Assembly (NCBI GenBank): GCA_017646185.1 | Contig: JAGCNA010000275.1 | Coordinates: forward strand, 1 to 14,772 | Direction of reading: 5' to 3' | Length of the DNA stretch: 14,772 bases | DNA from: Clostridia bacterium | GTDB lineage: Bacteria; Bacillota; Clostridia; Oscillospirales; CAG-382 | Part shown: positions 5,493 through 13,257 of the stretch, in pieces | Position numbering within the stretch: the stretch's first letter is position 1 | How the letters are laid out: every line of letters starts with the position of its first letter | Program-made: the position numbers and the translations under genes | The notes under the pieces: generated by a model | What the model was told of the DNA's origin: nothing | Databases searched by the model: none | What the model saw: only the letters and a program-made list of their open reading frames with translations

Positions 5493-8204
5493 TTAATTTA
5501 CCTCCTCGTCTTTTGCCAATTTGAATTTTGGTTTATTTTTATTTTTAATTATTAATCCGTAAATAAGCTTTACTATCTGAGTAAATGCGTAATATCCCAG
5601 CGTTATCGCCGCGGTAATGCCGTATCCGAAAAGGGAGGGCTGTGTGTAACCGAAGAGATTCGCAACGGGCGGTACGTATACGGCACAAGCGTATATTGCC
5701 CCGACTATCAAAGCGGATATTACAAGCTTTCCCACGCCCAAAGGCGTTCTTGCAAATAACGGCTTTTTGGATACGTTGGTTAGCCCATAGGTAATAAGCA
5801 GCACTGCCGATGATAATAGTGCGCAGGTGTTTCCAAACAAAACGTATACTGCTGTAATAGCACCGCCTGCTCCCAACGCATACAGAATGGGCTGAACAAA
5901 ATCCTTTAACAAAGGCTTTGTTCTGTATTTTTTCATTTTTTCTGCCAGAATGTTTTTGTTCGGTGCGGCAAAAGCAAGTGATACCGCAATAATGAAATTG
6001 AATATAATTCCGCAAAGAAGCATATCCTGAAGTCTTAACGGAAAATCAATTCCCAAAGCAATGGCTGCCAGGAACGACGTCAACACAGCGGTGAATCCCA
6101 CGAAAAGATATTCGGTAACTGCGTGTATTCTGGCGACGATCGCCTTTGCGGCGCCTATAGCGTAGGTAATGACGTGGAATCCGCCTTCCAGCATAATCAC
6201 GTCGCTTTCCTGCTTTAAGGTGTCCGGAGTTTCGGTATCGCTTACAAAGGTTACGTCTGCTTCGTGAATAAGTGGCAGATCGTCCATACTGTTTGCGGTA
6301 ACCGCAACGTAGTGTTTATCAGCGTGTTTGTATCCCAAAACCTCCCGCCACTGCTCATTGTCAATACCCACGTACAGCTTGTACAAGGGCTGGTTGGCAA
6401 TATAGAGTCCGGGGTCGGTTTCGCTTATATCCTCTGCGGATATGGCTTGGGATTCGTCTGTTATAATTCCTGCTTCTTTCGCAAGGGAAAGGGAAGGGTA
6501 GTAAGCATCGTTGCTTCTCAAAACCGCATCTATTCCGGCTCTGCGGCATTTATATACCGCCGCGGCAGGGTCTACACGGAAAGCAGAGCCCAAGCCTATG
6601 AAGCCCGAAAGTATAAGTCTGCCTTCTACGGAATAATCCTGCAGAGAATCCGCATCCGTACGTCCCGTAGCAACGGCAATAACCGTTTCCGCTTTTTTGC
6701 CCATCTCTTCCAGAGCCTCGTGCATACGGGTTACCGCAGCATCGTTCATACGGTATACTCCGCCGTTTTTGCGGTATCCCACGCAACGGCTTATAATGGA
6801 TTCGGGATTTCCGCGTACTATAACAAAGGTTTTGCCGCCGGAAAGCACCAGCGTGCGTGTAACTATATTGTCGGAAGATACCTCGGTATCTATACGGAAA
6901 AACTCGCCTTCAATGTTGGAAATATCTGCAAGCAGAAAATCGCAGGCATCGGCAATAGCAATATCCTGCTTTCTGCCGGTGTATTTGTGCTGTCCTCTCT
7001 GGCGGCCCTTTTCGTCTGCGTTTTTCTTTATATCTGAACACACAAGGGCGTATTTAAGCAATCTTTTGTTACTTTCGTTTTCTTCGGCTTCTCGGATATC
7101 TTTGATTTTACCGTCGATATACAGTTCGGTAACAAACATTTTTTTAGGCGGGAAGGCTTGTCCTTTTGCGCACATTACCGTGTCCACGTTACCAAGCTTG
7201 CCTATACTGTTCAGATTTCCTACGGCGGCATTGTTTTCAAGCATTTTTTCAACGCCGTGGCCCAAGGAAATGAATGTCAAAGCTTTACAGCTGTCGTACA
7301 TGGATATGTAACCCAGAGTGAGGGAGAGAATAAACATATCCGTAATGCTTCTTCCCGTGGCAACACCCAAAGCCAATAATACAAAGCATATTATAACCGA
7401 AATAAAGGACATTGCTTTCCCAACACGGGAAGCATATTTAAGCAATCCGGGAGTATAATCCTGGGAATGCTTTGTGTTTACCTTGCGGGTAAGCACGTTT
7501 TTGCCCGTTTCGCACACAATAGCCGTACCGCTTCCGCCCGTAACTACGGTGCCTGCATACACCATGTTGGTGTGGCACAGCATATCGGGACGGTTATATT
7601 CGATTGCCGATGATTTATATACCGCTTCGTTCTTTCCGTTTATGGATGCCTCCAATACAGAAAGGTGGGCGCAGGAGATAATGCGCGCGTCGGCAGGGAC
7701 AATATTTCCCGTTTCCAGCGTTATAATATCTCCCGGCACAAGACCGCGGCTGTCTATAACAAACCGTCTTCCGTTTCTCGTAACGGTAGCGCGTATGGCA
7801 GAATAGTTTCGTATCTTTTCCAAAGAATGGGAAGCGGATGCCTCAAGTACCGCATTTATAAACATAATTATAATAACGGTAACACCCAGTACGATAAGCT
7901 CGTGTCTTTCGGGCTGAAACACGTACATCAAAAAGGCAACAGCGGCAAGGAAGATTCCCATCAATCCCTGAAGCTGATTTTTGAAGCTGGAGGTAAAGCC
8001 CGTCTTTATCTCGTCGTAAAGGGCGTTTGAACCCTTTTCACGTCTTATCCTCTTTACGTCTTCATCCCTTAAGCCGTCCCCAAGATTACTGCCAAGCTTT
8101 ATGGCAAGCTCCTCTATATCCATGGATTCCGGTTCGAACCTATCCTCCGCCTGCTTACGGCTGTTAGAGGTTATTGTTCTTATTTTCTCGGAATAATCCG
8201 GCAT
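5493..8204 (-). CDS. P-type ATPase homologue with lost catalytic motifs (probable pseudoenzyme)
   Basis: A 903-residue membrane protein with the full layout of a type II (SERCA/PMR1-like) cation pump. It has a cytoplasmic N-terminus with GLRDEDVKRIRREKGSN, M1-M2 (about 80-121), an actuator domain (VPGDIITLETGNIVPADARI; NMVYAGTVVTGGSG), M3-M4 (264-312), P and N domains, and M5-M10 (698-880). The catalytic signatures are replaced: TGES reads NGKN (189-192); the CSDKTGTLT region reads C345-A-K-G-Q-A-F-P, one residue short, with no phosphorylatable Asp; KGAPE reads RGNPE (464-468); DPPR reads SAFR (540-543); TGD reads SND (564-566); TGDGVNDAP reads TANSMDDLP (636-644). M4 PEGLP reads YDSCK (303-307), and the M6 Asn and Asp are G732 and N736. 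The frame is unbroken and AAAGGAG precedes the ATG, so this is not a decayed gene. ATP-driven transport is unlikely; a sensing, scaffold or regulatory role is possible. Confidence 0.85.
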   Translation of the reverse strand: MPDYSEKIRTITSNSRKQAEDRFEPESMDIEELAIKLGSNLGDGLRDEDVKRIRREKGSNALYDEIKTGFTSSFKNQLQGLMGIFLAAVAFLMYVFQPERHELIVLGVTVIIIMFINAVLEASASHSLEKIRNYSAIRATVTRNGRRFVIDSRGLVPGDIITLETGNIVPADARIISCAHLSVLEASINGKNEAVYKSSAIEYNRPDMLCHTNMVYAGTVVTGGSGTAIVCETGKNVLTRKVNTKHSQDYTPGLLKYASRVGKAMSFISVIICFVLLALGVATGRSITDMFILSLTLGYISMYDSCKALTFISLGHGVEKMLENNAAVGNLNSIGKLGNVDTVMCAKGQAFPPKKMFVTELYIDGKIKDIREAEENESNKRLLKYALVCSDIKKNADEKGRQRGQHKYTGRKQDIAIADACDFLLADISNIEGEFFRIDTEVSSDNIVTRTLVLSGGKTFVIVRGNPESIISRCVGYRKNGGVYRMNDAAVTRMHEALEEMGKKAETVIAVATGRTDADSLQDYSVEGRLILSGFIGLGSAFRVDPAAAVYKCRRAGIDAVLRSNDAYYPSLSLAKEAGIITDESQAISAEDISETDPGLYIANQPLYKLYVGIDNEQWREVLGYKHADKHYVAVTANSMDDLPLIHEADVTFVSDTETPDTLKQESDVIMLEGGFHVITYAIGAAKAIVARIHAVTEYLFVGFTAVLTSFLAAIALGIDFPLRLQDMLLCGIIFNFIIAVSLAFAAPNKNILAEKMKKYRTKPLLKDFVQPILYALGAGGAITAVYVLFGNTCALLSSAVLLITYGLTNVSKKPLFARTPLGVGKLVISALIVGAIYACAVYVPPVANLFGYTQPSLFGYGITAAITLGYYAFTQIVKLIYGLIIKNKNKPKFKLAKDEEVN

Positions 8205-8243
8205 TTTTACTGTTTTCTCCTTTCGGATAAACTTTACTTGCTG
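8205..8243 (-). other. Intergenic gap between clpE and the P-type ATPase homologue
   Basis: This 39-base gap holds the AAAGGAG ribosome-binding site for the ATPase homologue, about 12 bases from its ATG. There is no hairpin with a T-run and no convincing promoter, so read-through from clpE is likely. Confidence 0.6.
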
Positions 8244-10529
8244 TTAAAATGTTGCTATGGTAATTCCGTTTTGGTCTGCGGAAAGCGCAACTGCGGTTAT
8301 CTTTAAAGAGGTGTCCTCGATAATTGCAGTGGCAACCGCATCCTCGATATCCGTCTGTATAAGACGGCGGAGATTACGTGCACCGTATTTTTCGGAATAA
8401 CCCTTTTCAACCAAAGCGTTAACAGCCGCCTCATCATAAGTGAGGGTAATATTCTTTTCTGCCAATACCTTTTCAAGATCGCCAAGCATTATGCGGCAGA
8501 TAGAAGCAAAATTATCTTTGGAAAGTCTGTTGAATACAACTATCTCGTCCACGCGGTTAATGAATTCGGGGCGTAAGAATTGCTCAAGTGCTTTTTTAAC
8601 CTTTGCTTCGTCGGAAGCTTTTGCGGTGGTCGTAAATCCTGCAGAGGCGGAAATATCCGTACTGCCCGCGTTGGTGGTCATAACGATAACCGTGTTTTCA
8701 AAATTTACTGTCTTTCCGTGGGAATCGGTAATTCTGCCGTCATCAAGTATCTGTAAAAGAATATTCAATACGTCGGGATGCGCCTTTTCTATCTCGTCAA
8801 AGAGAATTACGGAATAAGGCTTGCGGCGTATTTTTTCGGTAAGCTGTCCCGCATCGTCGTAGCCCACGTAACCGGGAGGGGAGCCGATAATTCTGGATAC
8901 CGAATATTTTTCCATATATTCCGACATATCCAGACGTATAAGGGATTCGGGGGAATCAAACAAATAGTTTGCCAGCACCTTTATAAGCTCGGTCTTGCCT
9001 ATACCGGTAGGACCTGCAAATATAAAGGAAACGGGCTTCTTTTTATAGGAAATTCCCGCACGGGAGCGGCGAACAGCCTTTGCAACCTTTTCCACCGCTT
9101 CGTCCTGACCCACAATACGGTCTTTTATGGAAGGAACCAGCTTTTGAATTTTTTCGAATTCGTTTTCGCTTATGCTGGAAGCGGGAATACCCGTCCATAT
9201 TTCAATAACCTTTGCAAGGTCTTTTTCGGTTACGGTAAGGGTATCTCTCTGCGCGGAGAGGGAATCAAAGGATTCGTTCTTTTGCAAAAGAACGGTGCGG
9301 TTTTGGGCAATAGCCGCAAAATCCTCGTCTGTTTTGTCTTCTTTTGCTTCCAAAGCAGCTTGCTTTTCGTTAAGCTCTTTTATCTCGTCTGCCAAAGCGT
9401 TGATTTGGTTTACTATATCCGAATTCATAGAAAGATTTGCGCAGGCTTCGTCCATAAGGTCAATCGCCTTATCGGGCAGGTATCGGTCTGTAATATATCT
9501 TTCGGAAAGCACAACCATTCTGCGGCACATTTCATCGGAAATATGGATACCGTGGTACTTTTCGTAGTTATCCTTAATACCCTGAAGTATCTTTACGCTG
9601 TCTTCAATGGAAGGCTCGTTTATCATAACAGGCTGTAATCTGCGTTCCACCGCCGCGTCTTTTTCAATGTACTTTCTGTATTCGGTAAGGGTGGTTGCGC
9701 CTATAAGCTGAATTTCTCCTCTGGAAAGTGCGGGCTTAAGAATATTTGCGGCGTTCATACCGCCTTCCGCATCGCCTGCGCCTACAATGGAGTGGACTTC
9801 ATCTATAACCAGTATAATATTTCCGTTTTGCTTTACCTCGTCTATAAGGCCCTTCATTCTGCTTTCGAACTGACCTCTGAACTGGGTGCCCGCAACCATG
9901 GCGGTCATATCAACAAGCATAACTTCCTTGCTCTTAAGCTTGTAAGGCACGTCGCCCTTTACTATTCTGGCGGCAAGCGCTTCCGCAACTGCGGTCTTAC
10001 CTACACCCGGCTCACCTATAAGGCAAGGATTGTTTTTCTGGCGGCGGGAAAGAATCTGCATAACACGCTCAAGCTCTTCGTTTCTGCCGATAACCTTATC
10101 CAGCTTGCCTTCTTTTGCTCTGCCGGTAAGGTCGATACAGTACTGTTCAAGATACTTTCTGTTTTTCTGCTTCTTGGCGTCCTGCTTGCTTTCCTTGCTC
10201 TGCTGCTTGTCTTTTCTTATATTGTCGGGAAGGTTAAGTCCTTCCTGAGAAGCGAAGAGGGGACCTAAATTAAGGGAAGGAGCTCTGCCTTCGTTTTCTG
10301 TGCTGTCTCCCGTTTCAGTGGGAACAAGACCGGAAATTTCATCGGACATAGCGTCAAATTCCTCGGGAGTTATGCCCATACGCTCAAGAATATCGTCAAC
10401 GGGTTTCAAACCCATTTCCCGTGCGCATTTAAGGCACAGACCTTCGTTGGTGGTGCTTCCGTTTTCAATACGCTGCATATATATAACAGCCACACGCTTT
10501 TTACAGCGGGAACATAATTTCAAAACCAT
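8244..10529 (-). CDS. clpE: ClpE-like AAA+ unfoldase with N-terminal zinc finger
   Basis: A 761-residue cytoplasmic Hsp100 ATPase that unfolds proteins, probably for ClpP. The N-terminus carries a four-cysteine zinc finger (C6-x-x-C9 and C32-x-x-C35) of the McsA/ClpE type instead of the Clp-N repeats of ClpC. A charged linker (about 100-125) leads to AAA1: Walker A GEPGVGKT (172-179), Walker B with D243 and E244, and pore loop GTQFRGQFE. A short coiled-coil middle region spans about 378-430. AAA2 has Walker A GPTGIGKT (506-513), Walker B FDEIEKAHPD (D578, E579) and SPPGYVGYDDAGQL. A candidate ClpP-docking loop, SAGFTTT, has Gly-Phe at 631-632. B. subtilis ClpE is about 700 residues; the extra length is in the linker. 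The start has AAGGAG 6 bases upstream. No CtsR-type operator is seen upstream, and no ctsR, mcsA or mcsB gene is nearby. Confidence 0.9.
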   Translation of the reverse strand: MVLKLCSRCKKRVAVIYMQRIENGSTTNEGLCLKCAREMGLKPVDDILERMGITPEEFDAMSDEISGLVPTETGDSTENEGRAPSLNLGPLFASQEGLNLPDNIRKDKQQSKESKQDAKKQKNRKYLEQYCIDLTGRAKEGKLDKVIGRNEELERVMQILSRRQKNNPCLIGEPGVGKTAVAEALAARIVKGDVPYKLKSKEVMLVDMTAMVAGTQFRGQFESRMKGLIDEVKQNGNIILVIDEVHSIVGAGDAEGGMNAANILKPALSRGEIQLIGATTLTEYRKYIEKDAAVERRLQPVMINEPSIEDSVKILQGIKDNYEKYHGIHISDEMCRRMVVLSERYITDRYLPDKAIDLMDEACANLSMNSDIVNQINALADEIKELNEKQAALEAKEDKTDEDFAAIAQNRTVLLQKNESFDSLSAQRDTLTVTEKDLAKVIEIWTGIPASSISENEFEKIQKLVPSIKDRIVGQDEAVEKVAKAVRRSRAGISYKKKPVSFIFAGPTGIGKTELIKVLANYLFDSPESLIRLDMSEYMEKYSVSRIIGSPPGYVGYDDAGQLTEKIRRKPYSVILFDEIEKAHPDVLNILLQILDDGRITDSHGKTVNFENTVIVMTTNAGSTDISASAGFTTTAKASDEAKVKKALEQFLRPEFINRVDEIVVFNRLSKDNFASICRIMLGDLEKVLAEKNITLTYDEAAVNALVEKGYSEKYGARNLRRLIQTDIEDAVATAIIEDTSLKITAVALSADQNGITIATF

Positions 10530-10547
10530 TGTTTACTCCTTAAAGGG

Positions 10548-11258
10548 TTAAAATAACATACGAAAAATATTAAAACTTCCGAAGACTTTGAAAAGGAACG
10601 TGTTTTCGGGAGTAAATCCTGCAAATATTCCGCCCAGTATGTTTACGGGAAGGAGTAATTGCACAAGGGAAACAAACACGCAGGCTTCCGCAATCGCCAG
10701 TACGATACCTACGATAATTCCCAAAAGTGTATTTGCCTGCTTTAAAACGGGAAGCTTTGTGAATTTATCCAAAAGGAATACAGCCACCGTAGCGATAATA
10801 TAAACAACAAGAAAGATTACCAGAAAGGAAGCAAAAGTTACCGCCGCTTTTAAAAGCAAGGGCGCCGCTTTGCCGGCGATAGAAGCCTTTATTTCTTCGT
10901 TTTTCGTGTTTTTCCATTCGTCAATATCGGCTTGAATATCCTTGATATCCACACCGACAGCAGATAAAAGTGAGGTGATCTTGCCGGCATCCGCACTGTC
11001 GGACTCCTCTTGTCCGTCTTGGGCGGAAACGTTATCCAGCACGGTTATAACCGAACCGTATATCTTGTTTTCCCAGTTTTCCGCACTGTCTGTTTCCAGT
11101 ACGTAGTTTCTCACGGGATTAACAAAGGAAAACGCGGCAATAAGTGCCACCACAAGTACAAGGGATTTTAAAGCCATTTTCACAAATCCCTGCTTCCAAC
11201 CGTAAATAATGTTGAAAACAATAATAGCGGCAATGATTATATCAACAACAATATTCAT
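10548..11258 (-). CDS. CvpA family membrane protein
   Basis: A 236-residue membrane protein of the CvpA (colicin V production) family, found across bacteria and linked to envelope homeostasis. Its exact function is unsettled. It has two N-terminal helices (about 4-22 and 26-48) separated by the family's G-W-K-Q-G-F-V-K turn, a hydrophilic external segment (about 50-125) longer than usual, and further helices at about 130-160 and 170-205. The hallmark LPVLKQANTLLGIIVGI, matching the family's L-P-x-L-x-x-x-N-x-L-L-G-x-x-x-G, is at the third/fourth helix junction. Its ATG overlaps the TGA of the DUF5711 gene by four bases (ATGA), with GGAGG 8 bases upstream, so the two proteins are likely made together. 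Confidence 0.85.
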   Translation of the reverse strand: MNIVVDIIIAAIIVFNIIYGWKQGFVKMALKSLVLVVALIAAFSFVNPVRNYVLETDSAENWENKIYGSVITVLDNVSAQDGQEESDSADAGKITSLLSAVGVDIKDIQADIDEWKNTKNEEIKASIAGKAAPLLLKAAVTFASFLVIFLVVYIIATVAVFLLDKFTKLPVLKQANTLLGIIVGIVLAIAEACVFVSLVQLLLPVNILGGIFAGFTPENTFLFKVFGSFNIFRMLF

Positions 11259-12523
11259 TCGCTGACCTCCGTAAGCGAAGCGTCGTCGGGCTGTATTTCC
11301 GTTTCGTCAAGCGTGGAGGCATTATATACCGTAACGCCCGAATACGTGAACACAAGCAGTTTGTCATCGGAAATAAGCATATCCACACTGTCGGCGTTCG
11401 TTTGTATATCGTATACTTTTTTATCTTCGTTAAAATCGTATACGGTAAGGTTGCCCACAGAAAGCATATAAAGTCTGTTTCCGTACAGCAAAACGTCATC
11501 GGGTCTGGCGCCCGCCTCGGTACGGTAAACGTTATTTCCGTTGGAATCGTAAACCATCATTTCCTTGCTTTCGGAAAGACCGGAGTTATCAAAGGTAAGC
11601 ATTACGTGGTTTCCGCCGAAATCGCAGTTAAGAAGGTTTCCGGAAACGGCAACCTCTTTTTTCAAAGCGTTATCTCTGCCGTAAAACCGCAACGCCTTGT
11701 CTGTAAGCACGATATATCCGCCGTCATCGGTAAAATGACAGTTAAGAGGCAGCTCGCCAACGTATCTGAAGTTTGCCAAAGGCTCTTCCGCAGTAGTGCT
11801 GAACAAGGCGGCGGAGCCGAGATAATCGCCGTTTTCGCTTATATGGGAAAGCACCAAAACCTTTTGTCCGTTTTTATCCAGCTGCATTGCGGTGGAATAT
11901 TCGGTGGGGAAATAGTGGGAAAAGGTAAGGCGGTAGTTTGCATCGTAAACGTACACGGCGCTTCTGTAATTCTTTGCGCCGGAAAGTACGGCATAGCTGC
12001 CGTTTTCTGCGGCGGAAACTCCCAAAACGGGATAACCGAAGTTTTCGGAATAAACGTGGGAAAAAGAGTTATAAACGTTCAGTTCCTTTCCGCCCAGATC
12101 GTATATTATCATATTCTTTCCGGCGGTAAGCAAAACGGGGTTATCGTTTTTAACGGGTGTTCTTTGCAACAGCTGACCCGAAGTATCGTAAACGGTGAGC
12201 TGTGTTTTGCTTAATACCGCAATATCACCGCGGACGATGGCAAAACGGTTGGTGGGATCTGCATCGAAAATTATTTCCGAGCCTACCTCCACCTGCTCTG
12301 TCTGCTCAAAAGAAATGAATTTAAGCAAATACTTAAAGTTTTCCGCCGTAAGCTCATCGGGGAAAAAGGAATATGCAAGCAGACAGAATATGATCAAAGC
12401 TATTATTACCGAAAACATACCGATTTTTGCACGGTTTGCCAAACGGGTATAATAAGCCTGAGCCGTCGGAGTTTGCTGTTTATTCTGTTTTCTTTTATCT
12501 TTAAAAATAGAAAAAGCGCTCAT
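11255..12523 (-). CDS. DUF5711 family membrane-anchored beta-propeller-like protein
   Basis: A 422-residue protein resembling the DUF5711 family of Firmicutes. A basic, Gln-rich cytoplasmic tail (1-33) precedes one transmembrane helix (about 34-54). The rest faces outside and consists of repeated beta-strand blocks such as LTVYDTSGQLL, LNVYNSFSHVY, VYVYDANYRL, MMVYDSNGNNV and LTVYDFNEDKK, spaced about 40-60 residues apart, typical of a propeller of six to eight blades. No catalytic motif is visible. Its start is 2 bases after the truA stop, with GAGG immediately upstream, and its end overlaps the CvpA gene. This suggests an envelope role linked to CvpA. The family assignment rests on overall pattern, so it is less certain than the architecture. 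Confidence 0.72.
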   Translation of the reverse strand: MSAFSIFKDKRKQNKQQTPTAQAYYTRLANRAKIGMFSVIIALIIFCLLAYSFFPDELTAENFKYLLKFISFEQTEQVEVGSEIIFDADPTNRFAIVRGDIAVLSKTQLTVYDTSGQLLQRTPVKNDNPVLLTAGKNMIIYDLGGKELNVYNSFSHVYSENFGYPVLGVSAAENGSYAVLSGAKNYRSAVYVYDANYRLTFSHYFPTEYSTAMQLDKNGQKVLVLSHISENGDYLGSAALFSTTAEEPLANFRYVGELPLNCHFTDDGGYIVLTDKALRFYGRDNALKKEVAVSGNLLNCDFGGNHVMLTFDNSGLSESKEMMVYDSNGNNVYRTEAGARPDDVLLYGNRLYMLSVGNLTVYDFNEDKKVYDIQTNADSVDMLISDDKLLVFTYSGVTVYNASTLDETEIQPDDASLTEVSE

Positions 12524-12525
12524 CT

Positions 12526-13257
12526 TTACCTCGTATAAACAAGCTTGTTCAAAAATAATCCTTTTGCAGGTGCGGTAATGCCTGCGTTGTTTCTGTTGCA
12601 GGATGCGGTAATTGCGGGGATATCAGTGCATTTGCTGCCGTAGGTAGCTTCAACCAGAGTACCCGTCATTATTCTCACCATGTTATATAAAAATCCGTCT
12701 GCCGCCACGTTTATTCTTATGTAATCTCCGTCACGGGTGACGTTCATATACTTAACGGTGCGTACCGTATCGGTTATCTTGCTTCCTGCGGACATATAGG
12801 ATCTGAAATCCTTTTTGCCCACAAAGTGCTGTGCAAGCAAAGCCATTTTATCCGTATCAAGCGGACGGGAGCAATGCCACACTCTGTTATCAAATACGTT
12901 TTTAATTCTCGAATTCCATATAACGTATTCGTATTCTTTTTCTATACAGCTGTATCTGGGGTGGAAATCCTCGGATACCGCCTTTGCCTTAAGTGCGGAA
13001 ATATCTGAAGGAAGAATGGAATTAAGCGCAAGAGGCAGACCGGTTTCGGAAATCTCCGCAACGTCGGAAATAACGCAAACGTATTCACGGGCGTGAACTC
13101 CGGAATCGGTACGGGAGCATCCGGTTACGTTGGGACGAACCCCGAAAACCTTTTCGGCGGCGTCCTGCACCGTCTGCTGTATACTTATTGCATTGTTCTG
13201 AACCTGCCATCCGCAGTATGCGGTGCCGTCAAAGGCTAATGTTACGGCGTAATTCAC
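12526..13257 (-). CDS. truA: tRNA pseudouridine(38-40) synthase
   Basis: Isomerises uridines 38-40 in the tRNA anticodon stem to pseudouridine. At 243 residues it is normal length. The N-terminus (VTLAFDGTAYCGWQ) fits the family's Y-D-G-x-x-Y-x-G-W-Q, and the catalytic Asp is D51 in CSRTDSGVHA. Later motifs are FHPRYSCIEKEYEYVIWN, the KKDFRSYMSAGS region and DGFLYNMVRIMTGTLVE. The start is GTG at 13257, overlapping the ecfT TGA as GTGA. Its AGGTGG ribosome-binding site (13273-13268) lies inside ecfT with 10-base spacing, suggesting translational coupling. The ecfA-ecfA-ecfT-truA order is widely conserved in Firmicutes, where rplM-rpsI often follow; here a DUF5711 gene follows instead. Confidence 0.96.
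   Translation of the reverse strand: MNYAVTLAFDGTAYCGWQVQNNAISIQQTVQDAAEKVFGVRPNVTGCSRTDSGVHAREYVCVISDVAEISETGLPLALNSILPSDISALKAKAVSEDFHPRYSCIEKEYEYVIWNSRIKNVFDNRVWHCSRPLDTDKMALLAQHFVGKKDFRSYMSAGSKITDTVRTVKYMNVTRDGDYIRINVAADGFLYNMVRIMTGTLVEATYGSKCTDIPAITASCNRNNAGITAPAKGLFLNKLVYTR

Noticed and set aside
6264..7037. Plus-strand open frame of 257 codons opposite the P-type ATPase homologue
   Set aside because: Antisense to an aligned P-type ATPase fold; composition looks like a mirror of the real gene and no domain is seen.
7143..7175. Frameshift or sequencing error as the cause of the missing DKTGT motif
   Set aside because: The same frame carries homologous residues on both sides, and independent motifs elsewhere in the protein are also changed, so one local error cannot explain it.
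5493..8204. Annotation as a working calcium-transporting ATPase
   Set aside because: The overall homology supports the fold, but the phosphorylated Asp, TGES, GDGxND and ion-site motifs are absent, so pump activity should not be assumed.
8778..9638. Plus-strand open frame of 286 codons opposite clpE
   Set aside because: Antisense to conserved AAA+ sequence, with no ribosome-binding site or family features.
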